NCBI GenBank assembly: GCA_965652145.1
Contig: CBFGTV010000011.1
Coordinates: 1 to 64,000 of the forward strand
Source: CBFGTV01 sp965652145
GTDB taxonomy: Bacteria; Bacillota; Clostridia; Peptostreptococcales; Natronincolaceae
Length of the DNA stretch: 64,000 nt
Reading direction: 5' to 3'
The notes under the pieces were generated by a model that saw only the letters and a list, made by a program, of their open reading frames with translations, made no database searches and was not told the origin of the DNA. The translations under genes and the position numbers were made by a program. Positions 33,637 to 43,600 of this stretch are shown one piece after another (positions within the stretch are counted from its first letter, which is position 1; the number at the start of each line of letters is the position of its first letter).

Positions 33637-34869
33637 CTACTCTTTAATCTTTGCCCCGTCCTTTAATTCCTCATTGGACGAAAGAATTAGCCGTTCTCCT
33701 TCCATTAATCCACTGATAATTTCAACCTGTTTTTGACTTTCGATTCCTGTTTGAACTTCTCTCAGAACAGCCCGGTTATTTTTCTTGACGTAGACATAGT
33801 ATTGGTTCTCCTGCTGGAACAGGGCGTTTTCAGGTATAATCAAGGTTTTGTCCCTCTCTTCTGTGACAATTTTTATATCTAAATCGTAGCCCGGCCTCAG
33901 GTTGGCTTCTCGTCCTTGTATTTCAATTTCTACTTTTATCCTCTTTTGTTCAATTCCCAAATCTGATATTTTACTAAAGGCCTGGGGGTGTATTTTTCTT
34001 ACTGTACCTGTCAGCTCAATTCCCAAATTTTGATGACTGATCAATACTTTATCTCCTTCATTAACATTGGCTATGTCTGATACCAGTATATCGGCTTCGA
34101 TATAATGGTTATCAGGGCTCCCTATCTCAAAAAGCTGCATTCCCGGCTGCAGGTAGCTACCTTTTTCAATATTTTTGAGCATGATGGTTCCTTCTATGGG
34201 TGAGGCGATGCTATATTCTTCTTTTTGACCTTCCAGTGCCTCTTTTTGGATTGCCAATTGCTTTAGCTGGGCCTGATATTGTGCTGCAATATTGATTGTA
34301 TGAGGGTTACTTAATATTTCCAGCTCTAAACTAAGCTTCTCTAGGTTATTTCTTTGGGCCTCCAGTTGATTGAGGGCATTTTGATAGTCTTCATGGCTGA
34401 CGGCTCCTGCTTCATAGAGCTTTTTCTGGTTTTCTGTGGTTCGTTCTGCTTCGACTAATGCGTTTTCCTGGTTTGTCAGCTCCAGCTTAAGTCTTTCTAT
34501 TTCCCGTTGATCTACTGGCTTTAGGGCCTCTTGATATTGGGCCTGAAGGGCGGCTTCCTGGGCTTCAATACCTTGTATTTCTCTTAGTAGCTGTTGCTCT
34601 TCTATTTTTAGCAGCAGTTCTCCTTTTTGTACCGAATCTCCTATATTAACCAGTACATCTGTTACCCTTCCTGTGGCGGCAGCATAAACTGTTTCTCTTC
34701 TTTCTGTCATGACCACACCTAGCTCTTCTACATATTTTTCGATGGAGCCTTGATTAACTGGTGCTGTGGTTACTGTAATGGCTGTATTTTGAGTAAATAA
34801 GTAGTATCCTGCTGTTCCCAGCACCGCTACTGCTACGATGATTCCGATTATTTTTTTCTTCATTTTCAT
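33637..34869 (-). CDS. HlyD/MacA-type membrane fusion protein
   Basis: 410 residues. N-terminal anchor helix (MKMKKKIIGIIVAVAVLGTA), lipoyl-like half (RVTDVLVNIGDSVQKGELLL), a long coiled-coil hairpin (about residues 95-215), the second lipoyl half (IASPIEGTIMLKNIEKGSYL) and beta-barrel domains to the end. The protein links an ABC efflux pump to extracellular or cell-wall space. It is the last gene of a TetR-ATPase-permease-adaptor operon, the MacAB layout adapted to a Gram-positive cell. Two start codons (codons 1 and 3) are possible. Confidence 0.9.
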   Translation of the reverse strand: MKMKKKIIGIIVAVAVLGTAGYYLFTQNTAITVTTAPVNQGSIEKYVEELGVVMTERRETVYAAATGRVTDVLVNIGDSVQKGELLLKIEEQQLLREIQGIEAQEAALQAQYQEALKPVDQREIERLKLELTNQENALVEAERTTENQKKLYEAGAVSHEDYQNALNQLEAQRNNLEKLSLELEILSNPHTINIAAQYQAQLKQLAIQKEALEGQKEEYSIASPIEGTIMLKNIEKGSYLQPGMQLFEIGSPDNHYIEADILVSDIANVNEGDKVLISHQNLGIELTGTVRKIHPQAFSKISDLGIEQKRIKVEIEIQGREANLRPGYDLDIKIVTEERDKTLIIPENALFQQENQYYVYVKKNNRAVLREVQTGIESQKQVEIISGLMEGERLILSSNEELKDGAKIKE

Positions 34870-34920
34870 CTCCGTCCTTACCTATATTCTATTGATCACT
34901 GCCTTTGGGCAGTAAAGTCT

Positions 34921-37284
34921 TTAGGATACTCTATTTTTGAGGGCATCCATAAAGTTTAGGCGATAGATCTTTTTAATTGTGGCCAGCTGGGCCAGAGCAA
35001 CAAATATGATGGTGGCCAAGGCTGTTATCAGGTAACTGCTGGAATTAATGATCATTGGAATGGTGTAGAGCTCTGTTGACATGCTGGATACGATTCCCTG
35101 GCACATGCCATAGGCCAATGGGATTCCCAGTATGATACCCAGTAGTGTCAGCAAGCTGTTTTCTTTACTGATGATTCTATATATTTCTTTTTTTTCAAAC
35201 CCCAATACCCGCAGCGATGAAAATTCCATGGTTCTTTCCCCAATGCTGATGATGGTGGTATTGTAGACAATGGCAAAGCCTAAAATTCCGCCAAAGAGCA
35301 TTAGGGTCCCTACGGAATAAATGATCATATCCATAAATTCTAAAAAGCTATTTTTCATATCTTCTACCGATTGTACCTGGCTAATATTGGGTACATTTTT
35401 CAGCTTAGTTAAGACTTCATCTCCTGAATTGACCAAGGCCCCGGTAACGATCTCTCTTTCCCCCAGTATTTCATTCAAGGCTTCGATTTCCATATAGGCG
35501 TTGCTGCCCAAATATTGTTCGGTAATTCCTTTGACTTCTATCCACCGGTCTTCTTGATCTGGCATAAAGTTTTTCATTAGTATTTTATCCCCTACCTGGG
35601 CCCCAAGGGCTTTGGCCAATCCTTCTGTTAAAATAATTCCCTCCCTGGGTATCGTGATGGTCTTTCCAGTAGTCTCCTTAAAGTGATAGAGGGCTGTATC
35701 GGATTTAAGACCAATAACGCTGACGGTTTCTTTTTTTGTCCCGTTTTTCAACTCAAAGGGGAATTCGGTTTTAGCTTCCATATAATCTATTTTAATTAAC
35801 TGCTTCAGCTCCTTTAGGGTATCAACTCCCATTGGGCGGGTAAAATCTATGCTATATTCCATCCTTTGAAACTCACTGTACTGCAGCTGAAACATGTTGC
35901 CAAATACTGAAGACATAAAAACGGGTACCATAATAATGCCATAGGTCAGGGCAATTCCCAAAACTAAAAAGGCAGCCCTTCGCTTGTTTCTTACTATATT
36001 TCTAATGACCATCTTCCAGCTGAAGGTAATTCGATTCCAAATGGGTTTAACTTTTTCCAGCCAAATCCGCCCTCCTGCTTTGGGTGCCTCTGGTCTCATG
36101 GAGTCGGCAGGTAATATTTTAATAACGCTTCTGGCACCAATCAGGCCTGATATAATGCAGAAGATGGTGGTTAAGATAATGCCGTAGACTATATACTGAT
36201 AGTAGATGGTCATTTCTAGCAATGGTATGTTCATATACAGGATATATAAATTGGTAAAGGCTATGGATAAGGGAATACTCAGAACAATTCCGATAATTGA
36301 ACCCACTAACCCAATGGCCAAGGAAAATTTGGTGTAATGACCCATAATTTGAAAATTGTTGTAGCCCAGGGCCTTCATAACTCCAATGGCCATCCTATCA
36401 TTTTTCACCGTTCTTGATAGCATGATATTGATGATGACAGCAGCCACGATCAAAAATAACAATGTTACGGCTGTGGCCATCATTTCCAGTTGCTCTACCT
36501 CCTGCATCATCATGCTGTGGCTGAGATGGTTATCTCGTTTAATGGTGCGCCGAATACCATATTGATCTAATTGGTCTTCTATGTCCTCTATAATCAAGTC
36601 AATTTGATCAAGGTATTGTTGATCAATTTTAATCATTACCTCATTATAGCTGCCCTGGTAGCCCAGGGAGGATTGGGCAAAATCCTCTGAAACATAGATA
36701 ACACCAAATTTCTCAGGGGCCGGTAGCAGGCTTTGCTCGTTTTCCATTAGATAGATGTATTCGGGACTGCCCACTACCCCTATGACCTCCATGGGATATT
36801 CTTTCCCGGCAATATAAGGTCTGATGGTTTCCCCCAGGTTCATGCTGCGACCCTCGAAAAATTGCTGCAGTACTACGATTGTTTTGGGGTTTGCTCCCAG
36901 TTCTCTACCTTCAATGGTATACAGGCTATTAATACTGCCGGTTTCTTCAGGCAGAGAAACTACCCTCACCCGTACTTTTTCGTTGGGATCTTCCACCCCC
37001 AGGGGTACGTCTTCACTAATTCTTCCCTGGGCCTGTATGACTCCCTCTATTGTATAAAGCTGTTCAATGGCCCCCTTGGGAATCCGCATTACCTCCACAG
37101 AGACATCGGCAAAATTGGTAAGGTCATAGTAATATGCTATGGAATGATTTAGGTTATCCCCCACCATACTCAGAGAGACATAGATTGTTAATGCCAATAT
37201 GATCACAACGGCGATGGATATAAACTGACCCTTTGACTTCTTAATCAGCCTTAAGAGTCTTTTATCTAATTTTTTCATTACCAT
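34921..37284 (-). CDS. FtsX-like ABC permease (MacB/LolE type)
   Basis: 787 residues with the duplicated layout of this family: N-terminal helix, an outer domain (about 45-260), three helices (265-390), a linker, a second helix, a second outer domain (470-650) and three final helices. FtsX-type motifs are VKNDRMAIGVMKALGYNNFQ and MEFSSLRVLGFEKKEIYRII. It overlaps the ATPase gene; ATGs at 37284 and 37278 are both possible. Together with the ATPase and adaptor it probably exports a drug, lipid or peptide. Confidence 0.9.
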   Translation of the reverse strand: MVMKKLDKRLLRLIKKSKGQFISIAVVIILALTIYVSLSMVGDNLNHSIAYYYDLTNFADVSVEVMRIPKGAIEQLYTIEGVIQAQGRISEDVPLGVEDPNEKVRVRVVSLPEETGSINSLYTIEGRELGANPKTIVVLQQFFEGRSMNLGETIRPYIAGKEYPMEVIGVVGSPEYIYLMENEQSLLPAPEKFGVIYVSEDFAQSSLGYQGSYNEVMIKIDQQYLDQIDLIIEDIEDQLDQYGIRRTIKRDNHLSHSMMMQEVEQLEMMATAVTLLFLIVAAVIINIMLSRTVKNDRMAIGVMKALGYNNFQIMGHYTKFSLAIGLVGSIIGIVLSIPLSIAFTNLYILYMNIPLLEMTIYYQYIVYGIILTTIFCIISGLIGARSVIKILPADSMRPEAPKAGGRIWLEKVKPIWNRITFSWKMVIRNIVRNKRRAAFLVLGIALTYGIIMVPVFMSSVFGNMFQLQYSEFQRMEYSIDFTRPMGVDTLKELKQLIKIDYMEAKTEFPFELKNGTKKETVSVIGLKSDTALYHFKETTGKTITIPREGIILTEGLAKALGAQVGDKILMKNFMPDQEDRWIEVKGITEQYLGSNAYMEIEALNEILGEREIVTGALVNSGDEVLTKLKNVPNISQVQSVEDMKNSFLEFMDMIIYSVGTLMLFGGILGFAIVYNTTIISIGERTMEFSSLRVLGFEKKEIYRIISKENSLLTLLGIILGIPLAYGMCQGIVSSMSTELYTIPMIINSSSYLITALATIIFVALAQLATIKKIYRLNFMDALKNRVS

Positions 37285-37988
37285 TCAATCCTTTCGGGGG
37301 GGATTGGATTTTGATTTACCCAGGATTCAATTATTTCGCCGCTTCTCATTTTAATTACACGGTCGGCCATCGCTCCGATGGGCATATTGTGGGTGATAAT
37401 AACCACAGTCTTGCCATACTTTACGTTAATCTCCTTCAGAAGGGAAAGGATTTTGATTCCTGTTTCAAAATCCAGCGCCCCCGTTGGTTCATCGCATAGT
37501 AATAGGGCAGGATTTTTCGCTACCGCCCGGGCTATGGCCACCCGTTGTTGTTCACCCCCGCTCATTTGGGCAGGAAAATGTTCTTTTCTGTCTCCCAGCC
37601 CTACGGCCTCTAAAACCCCTTCCACCTCCAGGGCATTTTTACATATTTCCGTCGCTAGTTCTACATTTTCTAGAGCTGTTAAATTGGCCATTAAGTTATA
37701 GAACTGAAAAACAAAGCCCACCTTTTCTCTTCGGTATACCGTCAGCTTCCTGTCGTTATATTGGGTGATATCCTCTTCCTCCATCAATACCCTGCCTTCG
37801 GTGGGCAAATCCATTCCCCCCAAAATATTGAGCAGTGTACTCTTTCCTGAACCACTGGGGCCTAAAATAACGACAAATTCCCCTTCATACAATTTCAGGT
37901 TAATATTTTTTGCTGCAGTCACTGTCATTTCACCCATATGATAATGTTTGCTGACGTTTTCCACCTGCATTAGAACTTTCTCTTCCAT
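37278..37988 (-). CDS. ABC transporter ATP-binding protein (MacB/LolD type)
   Basis: 236 residues. Walker A GPSGSGKST, Q-loop VFQFYNLMANLTALEN, signature MSGGEQQRVAIARA, Walker B LLLCDEPTGALD and the switch His in VIITHNMPIGA are all intact. The sequence is typical of the LolD/MacB ATPases that pair with FtsX-like permeases. Its start shares a base with the TetR stop (TAATG). Confidence 0.94.
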   Translation of the reverse strand: MEEKVLMQVENVSKHYHMGEMTVTAAKNINLKLYEGEFVVILGPSGSGKSTLLNILGGMDLPTEGRVLMEEEDITQYNDRKLTVYRREKVGFVFQFYNLMANLTALENVELATEICKNALEVEGVLEAVGLGDRKEHFPAQMSGGEQQRVAIARAVAKNPALLLCDEPTGALDFETGIKILSLLKEINVKYGKTVVIITHNMPIGAMADRVIKMRSGEIIESWVNQNPIPPERIEW

Positions 37989-38578
37989 TATTCCACCTCC
38001 GGTCGTCCAATCAGGCCGTATTTTAAAAAGTCATAAAAATTTGCCGTAATTTCCTTCATATCTTCTTTACTATTAATTTTATTCAAATACTTTTCACCAA
38101 AGGCCTCTATCACCATCATCAGCATATCGGTCAAAAAATCAACATTACCGGGCCTGATCTCTCCTGTTTTAACCCCATCCTTTATAATTTTTTCAAACAT
38201 GATTCTACTTAACTTTATCTTTTCATCAATTAATTTTTCCGTTACGTAGGGAATCGAGATAATATCATGATAAAGGGCAAGGGAGTAGCGTTTACTCTCT
38301 TCAAAGGTATAGTTCATTAAAAAATCTATTTTTTCGAGACAGCCTGGTATTTGCTGAAGTGCTTCCTCGATTTCATAGGAGACACGCTCCATTAAGGAAA
38401 GAATCACCTCCTTAAACAAGGCCTCCTTGGAGGGAAAATGCTTGTAGATAGTCATTTTGCTGATTCCTGCTGCCTCAGCAATTTGATCCATTGACAAAGC
38501 CCGGTATCCCAAATCTAAAAACAGCTCCTCGGCCTTTTCCATTAATCGATTATATTTAATTTCACTTTGTGTAGCCAT
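37988..38578 (-). CDS. TetR-family repressor of the efflux operon
   Basis: 196 residues from the ATG at 38578, which follows AAGGGTGAATAGT; the upstream GTG overlaps that site. The N-terminal helix-turn-helix reads LGYRALSMDQIAEAAGISKM followed by TIYKHFPSKEALF. The C-terminal ligand domain is helical. It is the first gene of the efflux operon, so autorepression lifted by an efflux substrate is the usual model and is inferred here. Confidence 0.92.
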   Translation of the reverse strand: MATQSEIKYNRLMEKAEELFLDLGYRALSMDQIAEAAGISKMTIYKHFPSKEALFKEVILSLMERVSYEIEEALQQIPGCLEKIDFLMNYTFEESKRYSLALYHDIISIPYVTEKLIDEKIKLSRIMFEKIIKDGVKTGEIRPGNVDFLTDMLMMVIEAFGEKYLNKINSKEDMKEITANFYDFLKYGLIGRPEVE

Positions 38579-38662
38579 ACTATTCACCCTTCATAAAAAT
38601 TGTACTTTTATACCTTTATAGTATAATATTATTATTTCTATCCTTTAATGTCAAAGTTTATT

Positions 38663-38705
38663 TCAAATAAAAAACAATCAGACTAATAATCTAATCTGAT
38701 TGTTT
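38663..38705 (-). terminator. Terminator of the TcaA-like lipoprotein gene
   Basis: AAACAATCAGA (38672-38682) pairs with TCTGATTGTTT (38695-38705). On the minus strand it is followed by TTTATTTG. It lies 15 bases beyond the stop codon at 38720. Confidence 0.85.
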
Positions 38706-38719
38706 CAAGCAATTCTTTG

Positions 38720-39661
38720 CTAATTTATTTTAAAATCCTTTAATTCGCTAATTTTAGCATAGCCACCATAAACAATAGAATTTCCAGTATAATATTCCTC
38801 TACTTCCATTGTCAGTACCAGCTTTATTTCTTTACTAGCGCCCTGTTTATCTCGATACTTGAGGGTTATTTGCGGTTTAGCAATTAAAGGCAGCCCACTA
38901 CCCAGCTCTTCATAATTTGTTTCAATTAATTGGAATTCAGTTCCCTTTTCTTTCAGCTTCGCTATTAAAGCTTGATAATCAGCAATCACTTTTTGATCCT
39001 TTAATAGTTTCTCTAAACCCGATTCACCACCATTTAAGGTATGTACTAAGTCTGTTTCAAAAAGTGTCAATGCCTCCCAGGCATAATAACCATCGGGCTT
39101 GGCTCGCCCCTGCCTTTGTAGCAAGTCTTCTTCAAAGCTGCTCCATTCTTGGATATCGCTGAGCTTCATGGTGTCGTTATGATTTTTTACAGTATATATC
39201 CATTGAAAGTCCTTTATTATTTCGCCCTGTTCAGGATAATTAATCTTAATGGTTTCCACCACCTCTACCCGATAGCTTTCATCATCTTCTGGATATACAT
39301 ATCCCACCTCGTGGGAATGGTATTCTTCCAGAATCCCTCGTTCCGACAAATTAGCCACCAGTTCTTTTTGAGAAAGATACAGGGGGCTTTCTTCTAAAAG
39401 ATAGGGCTCTACCAAACTAAAATCATTTTCATTAATAGCTTTAACTAAATTTACCTCATACCCCTCCATCAGCGCTTTTATTCTGGTATAATCATTTTCT
39501 TCTTCTACCGGCTCAATTTCATCCTCTGCCGACAGAGAAGCCTGGTTTTGCACAGGCTCATTTTTTTCTCTATTAACGTCATCAAGTTCTTTTGACTGGC
39601 TACCGCAGGCCGTAAGTACAATGGCCATGATGCAGGTTGTTATCATTATTTTGGCTTTCAT
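38720..39661 (-). CDS. Lipoprotein with TcaA-like NTF2 domains
   Basis: 313 residues. Signal peptide with lipobox LTAC, Cys near residue 19, then an acidic linker (21-55). Residues 58-185 read EVNLVKAINENDFSLVEPYL, SPLYLSQKELVANLSERGI and so on, the pattern of the C-terminal NTF2-like domain of TcaA-type proteins. Residues 190-310 may be a second, more divergent copy (FETDLVHTLNGGESGLEKLL). TcaA relatives act at the cell envelope and in glycopeptide response in staphylococci; the role here is not known. Monocistronic. Confidence 0.75.
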   Translation of the reverse strand: MKAKIMITTCIMAIVLTACGSQSKELDDVNREKNEPVQNQASLSAEDEIEPVEEENDYTRIKALMEGYEVNLVKAINENDFSLVEPYLLEESPLYLSQKELVANLSERGILEEYHSHEVGYVYPEDDESYRVEVVETIKINYPEQGEIIKDFQWIYTVKNHNDTMKLSDIQEWSSFEEDLLQRQGRAKPDGYYAWEALTLFETDLVHTLNGGESGLEKLLKDQKVIADYQALIAKLKEKGTEFQLIETNYEELGSGLPLIAKPQITLKYRDKQGASKEIKLVLTMEVEEYYTGNSIVYGGYAKISELKDFKIN

Positions 39662-39955
39662 CTTATTATTCTCCCATCGTTATAGATTATCTTTCAATTA
39701 ACTGCCAATGCTTAGTAAATATAATTTAGCATATATTTTAATGTAACTCTTTACGGAATGATTAAGGTTTATTTAAGATCAAAATCTATTGATTAGGAGA
39801 AAGAGAAGTATTTAGAAAACAGCAAAATCAAAGTAATTTGTAAGCTAAAGTATTGAGCTGAAACAAATATTATGGTATCTTTAACTTGATTTGGAAAAAC
39901 AATCCTGGTTTTATCATTGGGTAATCTTAATATAAAAGGAAGGAGTATTAATATA

Positions 39956-41428
39956 ATGAAAATAAAAGGTATGATTTTATTGGTGTTAATCTTTATTTTG
40001 ACCCTTCATCCTTTTTCAGCCATGGCCGCATCAAGGGCCACGGTTCAAATCAATATGATAAACCTATTACCCATCAGTGAACTAAAAAAGCTCAATGTCG
40101 ATGATTTAGGAGCGCTTATCATTACAGATATGAAGGAAGCGCAAGACTACTACTACTTTTTGCTGTCTGATGGAGAAAATAAAAAGGGTATGGCAGTATT
40201 AAGGGTCAGAAAGGAAGACTTTTCTACGGCTAAAATAATCTGTATAGAAGATACAGCGGAATTAAAGGGATACACAATAGATTCCATGAGTATCGGAAGT
40301 AATGGAAGTATGTGGTTAAATCTATCTGGTCAGTGGGACAGACTGTCTTGCAAAATTGATCGGGATGGCCAGATTACTACGGTGACCTATGGCCTTTCTT
40401 CAACAGTAAAGCATGGAAGGGATAGTATACTTTGGTATCAAGGCACAGAAAATTTGATTTACCGATGGGATGGTGAACATACTCAGACCTATGAAATTTC
40501 AAATCCTTCTATGATGGATTTTGTTGAGCATGAAGATCAACTTTATTACATTAATCATTACGGTGACCTTTATCGTGCCAAAGAATTTGAGGATATTAAG
40601 GTGGCTGACCTGTTGGTCATGTACGACCTTGCCCCTGAAGGGGAGATGCTGGAAACTGCTTCACTTGCCAGTGTCGGCGGAAAACTATGGGCCTCTGTTG
40701 GCATAAGATTATACCCCCATATTGGTCTGCTTAACTTAACCGATCATACTAAGATTGAACAAATCGCCGCCGGAAAAATCTATAAAGCCTTTGAAAATGG
40801 CGATGGAAGCCTTTACTTTTTAATTGATGAATATTACCCCATTGTGCCGAACCAGTATCCTGGCCACAATACCTTCTATCAGCTTACACTGGATAAAAAT
40901 TCTCAATGGGTGATTGATCAATCAAACGGAAATTGGCAAGAAATTGAACAGCCCTATATCGACATAGAGGGGAATGTATGGACCTATCAAATTTTAGAAG
41001 ATAATGGCGGTATCATATTGACTGGCTCTGACGAAACCACCATTAATTATTATTTTAAACCACAACATAACCAACCATCTGACATTAGGGTGGTATGCAA
41101 CGGTGTAGAGGTTGAATTTGATGTAGCGCCATATATTGAAAAAAATCGAACAATGATTCCCATTCGAGGAGCTTCTTACCTCTTTGGAGCAACCACCCAT
41201 TGGGATCAAGCCACCCAAACCGTCACCATTGAAAAAGAAGAAAGGATTCTTAGTCTTACGGTGGGAGAAAACACAGCCTATATCAATGGTGAAGCAGTGG
41301 ACTTAGGTGTCCCCATAGCCATTCATGACGGCAGAATAATGGTTCCCTTACGCTTTATCGGTGAAGGCCTATTGACTGAGGTGCATTGGGATGATACTGC
41401 CAGAACGATTTTCATTAACTGCCAATAG
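39956..41428 (+). CDS. Secreted protein with C-terminal copper-amine-oxidase-N-like repeat domain
   Basis: 490 residues from the ATG at 39956, which follows AAGGAAGGAG; an upstream reading from 39917 has no site. The signal peptide MKIKGMILLVLIFILTLHPF ends in SAMA. Residues 25-370 look like a beta-propeller-type domain (repeats such as SIGSNGSMWLNLSGQWDRLS, DGSLYFLIDEYY). The C-terminal 110 residues are a copper-amine-oxidase N-terminal-like (PF07833-type) domain: IEKNRTMIPIRGASYLFGAT, then GRIMVPLRFIGEGLLTEVHW. This domain is common at the surface of clostridia and has no oxidase activity by itself. The exact role is unknown. Confidence 0.8.
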   Translation: MKIKGMILLVLIFILTLHPFSAMAASRATVQINMINLLPISELKKLNVDDLGALIITDMKEAQDYYYFLLSDGENKKGMAVLRVRKEDFSTAKIICIEDTAELKGYTIDSMSIGSNGSMWLNLSGQWDRLSCKIDRDGQITTVTYGLSSTVKHGRDSILWYQGTENLIYRWDGEHTQTYEISNPSMMDFVEHEDQLYYINHYGDLYRAKEFEDIKVADLLVMYDLAPEGEMLETASLASVGGKLWASVGIRLYPHIGLLNLTDHTKIEQIAAGKIYKAFENGDGSLYFLIDEYYPIVPNQYPGHNTFYQLTLDKNSQWVIDQSNGNWQEIEQPYIDIEGNVWTYQILEDNGGIILTGSDETTINYYFKPQHNQPSDIRVVCNGVEVEFDVAPYIEKNRTMIPIRGASYLFGATTHWDQATQTVTIEKEERILSLTVGENTAYINGEAVDLGVPIAIHDGRIMVPLRFIGEGLLTEVHWDDTARTIFINCQ

Positions 41429-41479
41429 CTGGGCCTAGGAGGTAGGTACTATTGCTTTTTTCCATAGGGCTTTTCATTT

Positions 41480-43012
41480 CTAATTGAATGTATTCAACTC
41501 AGCTAATTTTTCATGCGGCACATTAATGGGTGCATCACCGCCGATACCGCTGAGGTAGAACCGGAAGCGCACCCGGGGATCTGAGTTCTCATCCACATAT
41601 TCCTTACAATCCTTGACCATCGTATAGATACACTCCTCCTGAATAAGCTCCTCAAAAGAAGCGGACTCGAAAGTGGACTTAAATATTGTGAGGTATGATC
41701 CTATTAGAAAATTTAGTTCTTCATAATCAATGCTTCCTGACAGTATATAGTCGTAATCAAAAAATACCCTTGTTGTATATTTTCGTCCTGTCTTATCCTT
41801 TTGTACCATTTCAAAAGGATAACGGTATCGAAGTTCACTAAATGATGTACCCGCAGGAGCCTTGTCAGAATAAATGTCCCTTCTCTCCGCCGGCTTTGAA
41901 GGCACGGTATCCATATCCAGATCCGCCGGGTATATGATATATCCGTCTGTGTCGAAATTACCAGAAGCCGAACCGTTCAATATCCGCTCCTTCATAAATG
42001 TATTGTCTATATAGCTGACCGGGACTTCAGATACAGAAAAAACTGAACTCGCCCCAAAGGCTCCAAGGGAAAAGATTAACAACAAGCAAATCATGATAAA
42101 TCCTGTTTTCTTTTTAGTTATGTCCATAATTGCAACAATCCTCCTTTCTATATTTCTCTGGCCTCCGGCAAAAGCTGTGGAAAATACAGTTTTGGCTCGA
42201 ACTTTTTTTCTTGAGTAGAGAATGCCTCTACCGTATTGCTTTCGCAGATTAATATCGGCCCCTGCCACCACTTCAGCATCACAGGAAAGCTCACACAAAG
42301 CAGCGATTTCTCTGGCAATAAAATGTACAAGCGGATTAAACCAATGGATACCCACGGCGACGATAACCAGAGCCCTGTACCACAAATCCCGACGTTTCAG
42401 ATGGATTAACTCATGTTTCAGTATAGCAAGCATTTCCTCGGAAGCATAGATGTCAGACGGAAGGAAAATAGATGGTCGGATAAAACCCGCCAGCATCGGC
42501 GTGTATATACAATGGCATTCCTTAATTTCTATTTTTACACCCATGCTCATTTTTTCTTTAGCATCATGAAGTACATTGAGTATATTTGGTTCCGTTATTT
42601 CATGGCTCCATCGCCGAACCATTATCATGAAACGATAATGCCTTATAACATGGTATGTAAAAAATACAACAATCCCCAAAATCCACACGACCATTAGAAT
42701 TTTCCAAACAGAGAAGCCCGAAAAACCATGAATCAATGAATCTTCCCAATTATGAGTGTACGAAATATAGTCCGGAAAGCCCTTCATTGTCGCCCTAGTT
42801 ACATTTTGTACTGGCAGTGCTATTTCTCCCATTGGCCAACTAATTTGTAACTGAAACGGTAGAATAAGGCCTACAATAATAATCAGCCAAGCATAGTAAC
42901 ACCATTTGACATGATAACGTTTTAAAAGAATCGGCGTTACAGACATATAGAAAAGGCCAAGGAACGCCATGGCAAAGGAGCGAAGCAAGAGGGTGACAAG
43001 AAAGCTTTGCAT
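41480..43012 (-). CDS. BlaR1-like M56-family membrane metalloprotease
   Basis: 510 residues. N-terminal part with four membrane helices around the zinc peptidase: HELIHLKRRDLW at about residue 195 (HExxH) and AALCELSCDAEVVAG, whose Glu is the third ligand. A later helix (GFIMICLLLIFSLGAFGASS) leads to a 180-residue C-terminal domain that lacks the penicillin-binding motifs of true BlaR1 (no SxxK acylation site seen). The protein probably senses another signal and triggers BlaI cleavage. It starts one base after the blaI stop, with AGGAGGAG upstream. Confidence 0.88.
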   Translation of the reverse strand: MQSFLVTLLLRSFAMAFLGLFYMSVTPILLKRYHVKWCYYAWLIIIVGLILPFQLQISWPMGEIALPVQNVTRATMKGFPDYISYTHNWEDSLIHGFSGFSVWKILMVVWILGIVVFFTYHVIRHYRFMIMVRRWSHEITEPNILNVLHDAKEKMSMGVKIEIKECHCIYTPMLAGFIRPSIFLPSDIYASEEMLAILKHELIHLKRRDLWYRALVIVAVGIHWFNPLVHFIAREIAALCELSCDAEVVAGADINLRKQYGRGILYSRKKVRAKTVFSTAFAGGQRNIERRIVAIMDITKKKTGFIMICLLLIFSLGAFGASSVFSVSEVPVSYIDNTFMKERILNGSASGNFDTDGYIIYPADLDMDTVPSKPAERRDIYSDKAPAGTSFSELRYRYPFEMVQKDKTGRKYTTRVFFDYDYILSGSIDYEELNFLIGSYLTIFKSTFESASFEELIQEECIYTMVKDCKEYVDENSDPRVRFRFYLSGIGGDAPINVPHEKLAELNTFN

Positions 43013-43013
43013 T

Positions 43014-43382
43014 TCAACTCCTCCTCTCCTCTATCCACTGTAACAAAGCATCGAGTTCCTCATCTGAAATATCATTGTACTCATACAATGTATTAACTAA
43101 ATTTAAAAAAGAATTTTTATGGTATTGCTTCATAAAATATCCGGTTTCAAAATGCAGGTAGTCAGCACGATATATAATTGGATAGTAAACACGCTCCTTT
43201 CCATGCTTCTCACTACGTAAAAAACCACGGTCAATCAACCGCTGCATAAGAGAAACGATGGTTTGTATTTTCCAACTTCGCTCTACTCCAAGCCGCTGCA
43301 TAACCAGGCTTGTAGTGATGGGCGGCTCGTTTTCCCAAACGATCTTCATAATCTCAAATTCTGCTTCTGGTAGCCTTTTCAT
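43014..43382 (-). CDS. BlaI/MecI-family repressor
   Basis: A 122-residue winged-helix repressor. PEAEFEIMKIVWENEPPITT and the DNA-reading part WKIQTIVSLMQRLIDRGFL are typical; the C-terminal helices dimerise and carry the cleavage site used by the membrane protease. It forms a two-gene operon with the M56 protease. The promoter at 43415-43443 overlaps a dyad, so autorepression is likely. Confidence 0.93.
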   Translation of the reverse strand: MKRLPEAEFEIMKIVWENEPPITTSLVMQRLGVERSWKIQTIVSLMQRLIDRGFLRSEKHGKERVYYPIIYRADYLHFETGYFMKQYHKNSFLNLVNTLYEYNDISDEELDALLQWIEERRS

Positions 43383-43414
43383 ATTTCACCTCGTAAGTCA
43401 AATGTCTTAATTAT

Positions 43415-43443
43415 ATACTACAATTGTCTTAAAATGTTGTCAA
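43415..43443 (-). promoter_or_regulatory. BlaI-type promoter and operator
   Basis: On the minus strand TTGACA, a 17-base spacer and TAGTAT, with a perfect -35 box. Overlapping the -10 end is GACAATTGTA (43419-43428), which matches the TACA/TGTA half-sites of BlaI operators. GACA elements recur on both sides (near 43405 and 43436). Confidence 0.65.
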
Positions 43444-43600
43444 GAAAAAAATTATTTACTTTTTTGACTTTTAACGTGTCACTACTATAACACCTCAGCT
43501 TAAGTTATTTTCTGAGGAAAATTACATTTGGAAAACCGTTACACCATATTATGGCCGTATAGTGTATAATAAGAATAAATAAATTTTTAGGGGAATGTAT

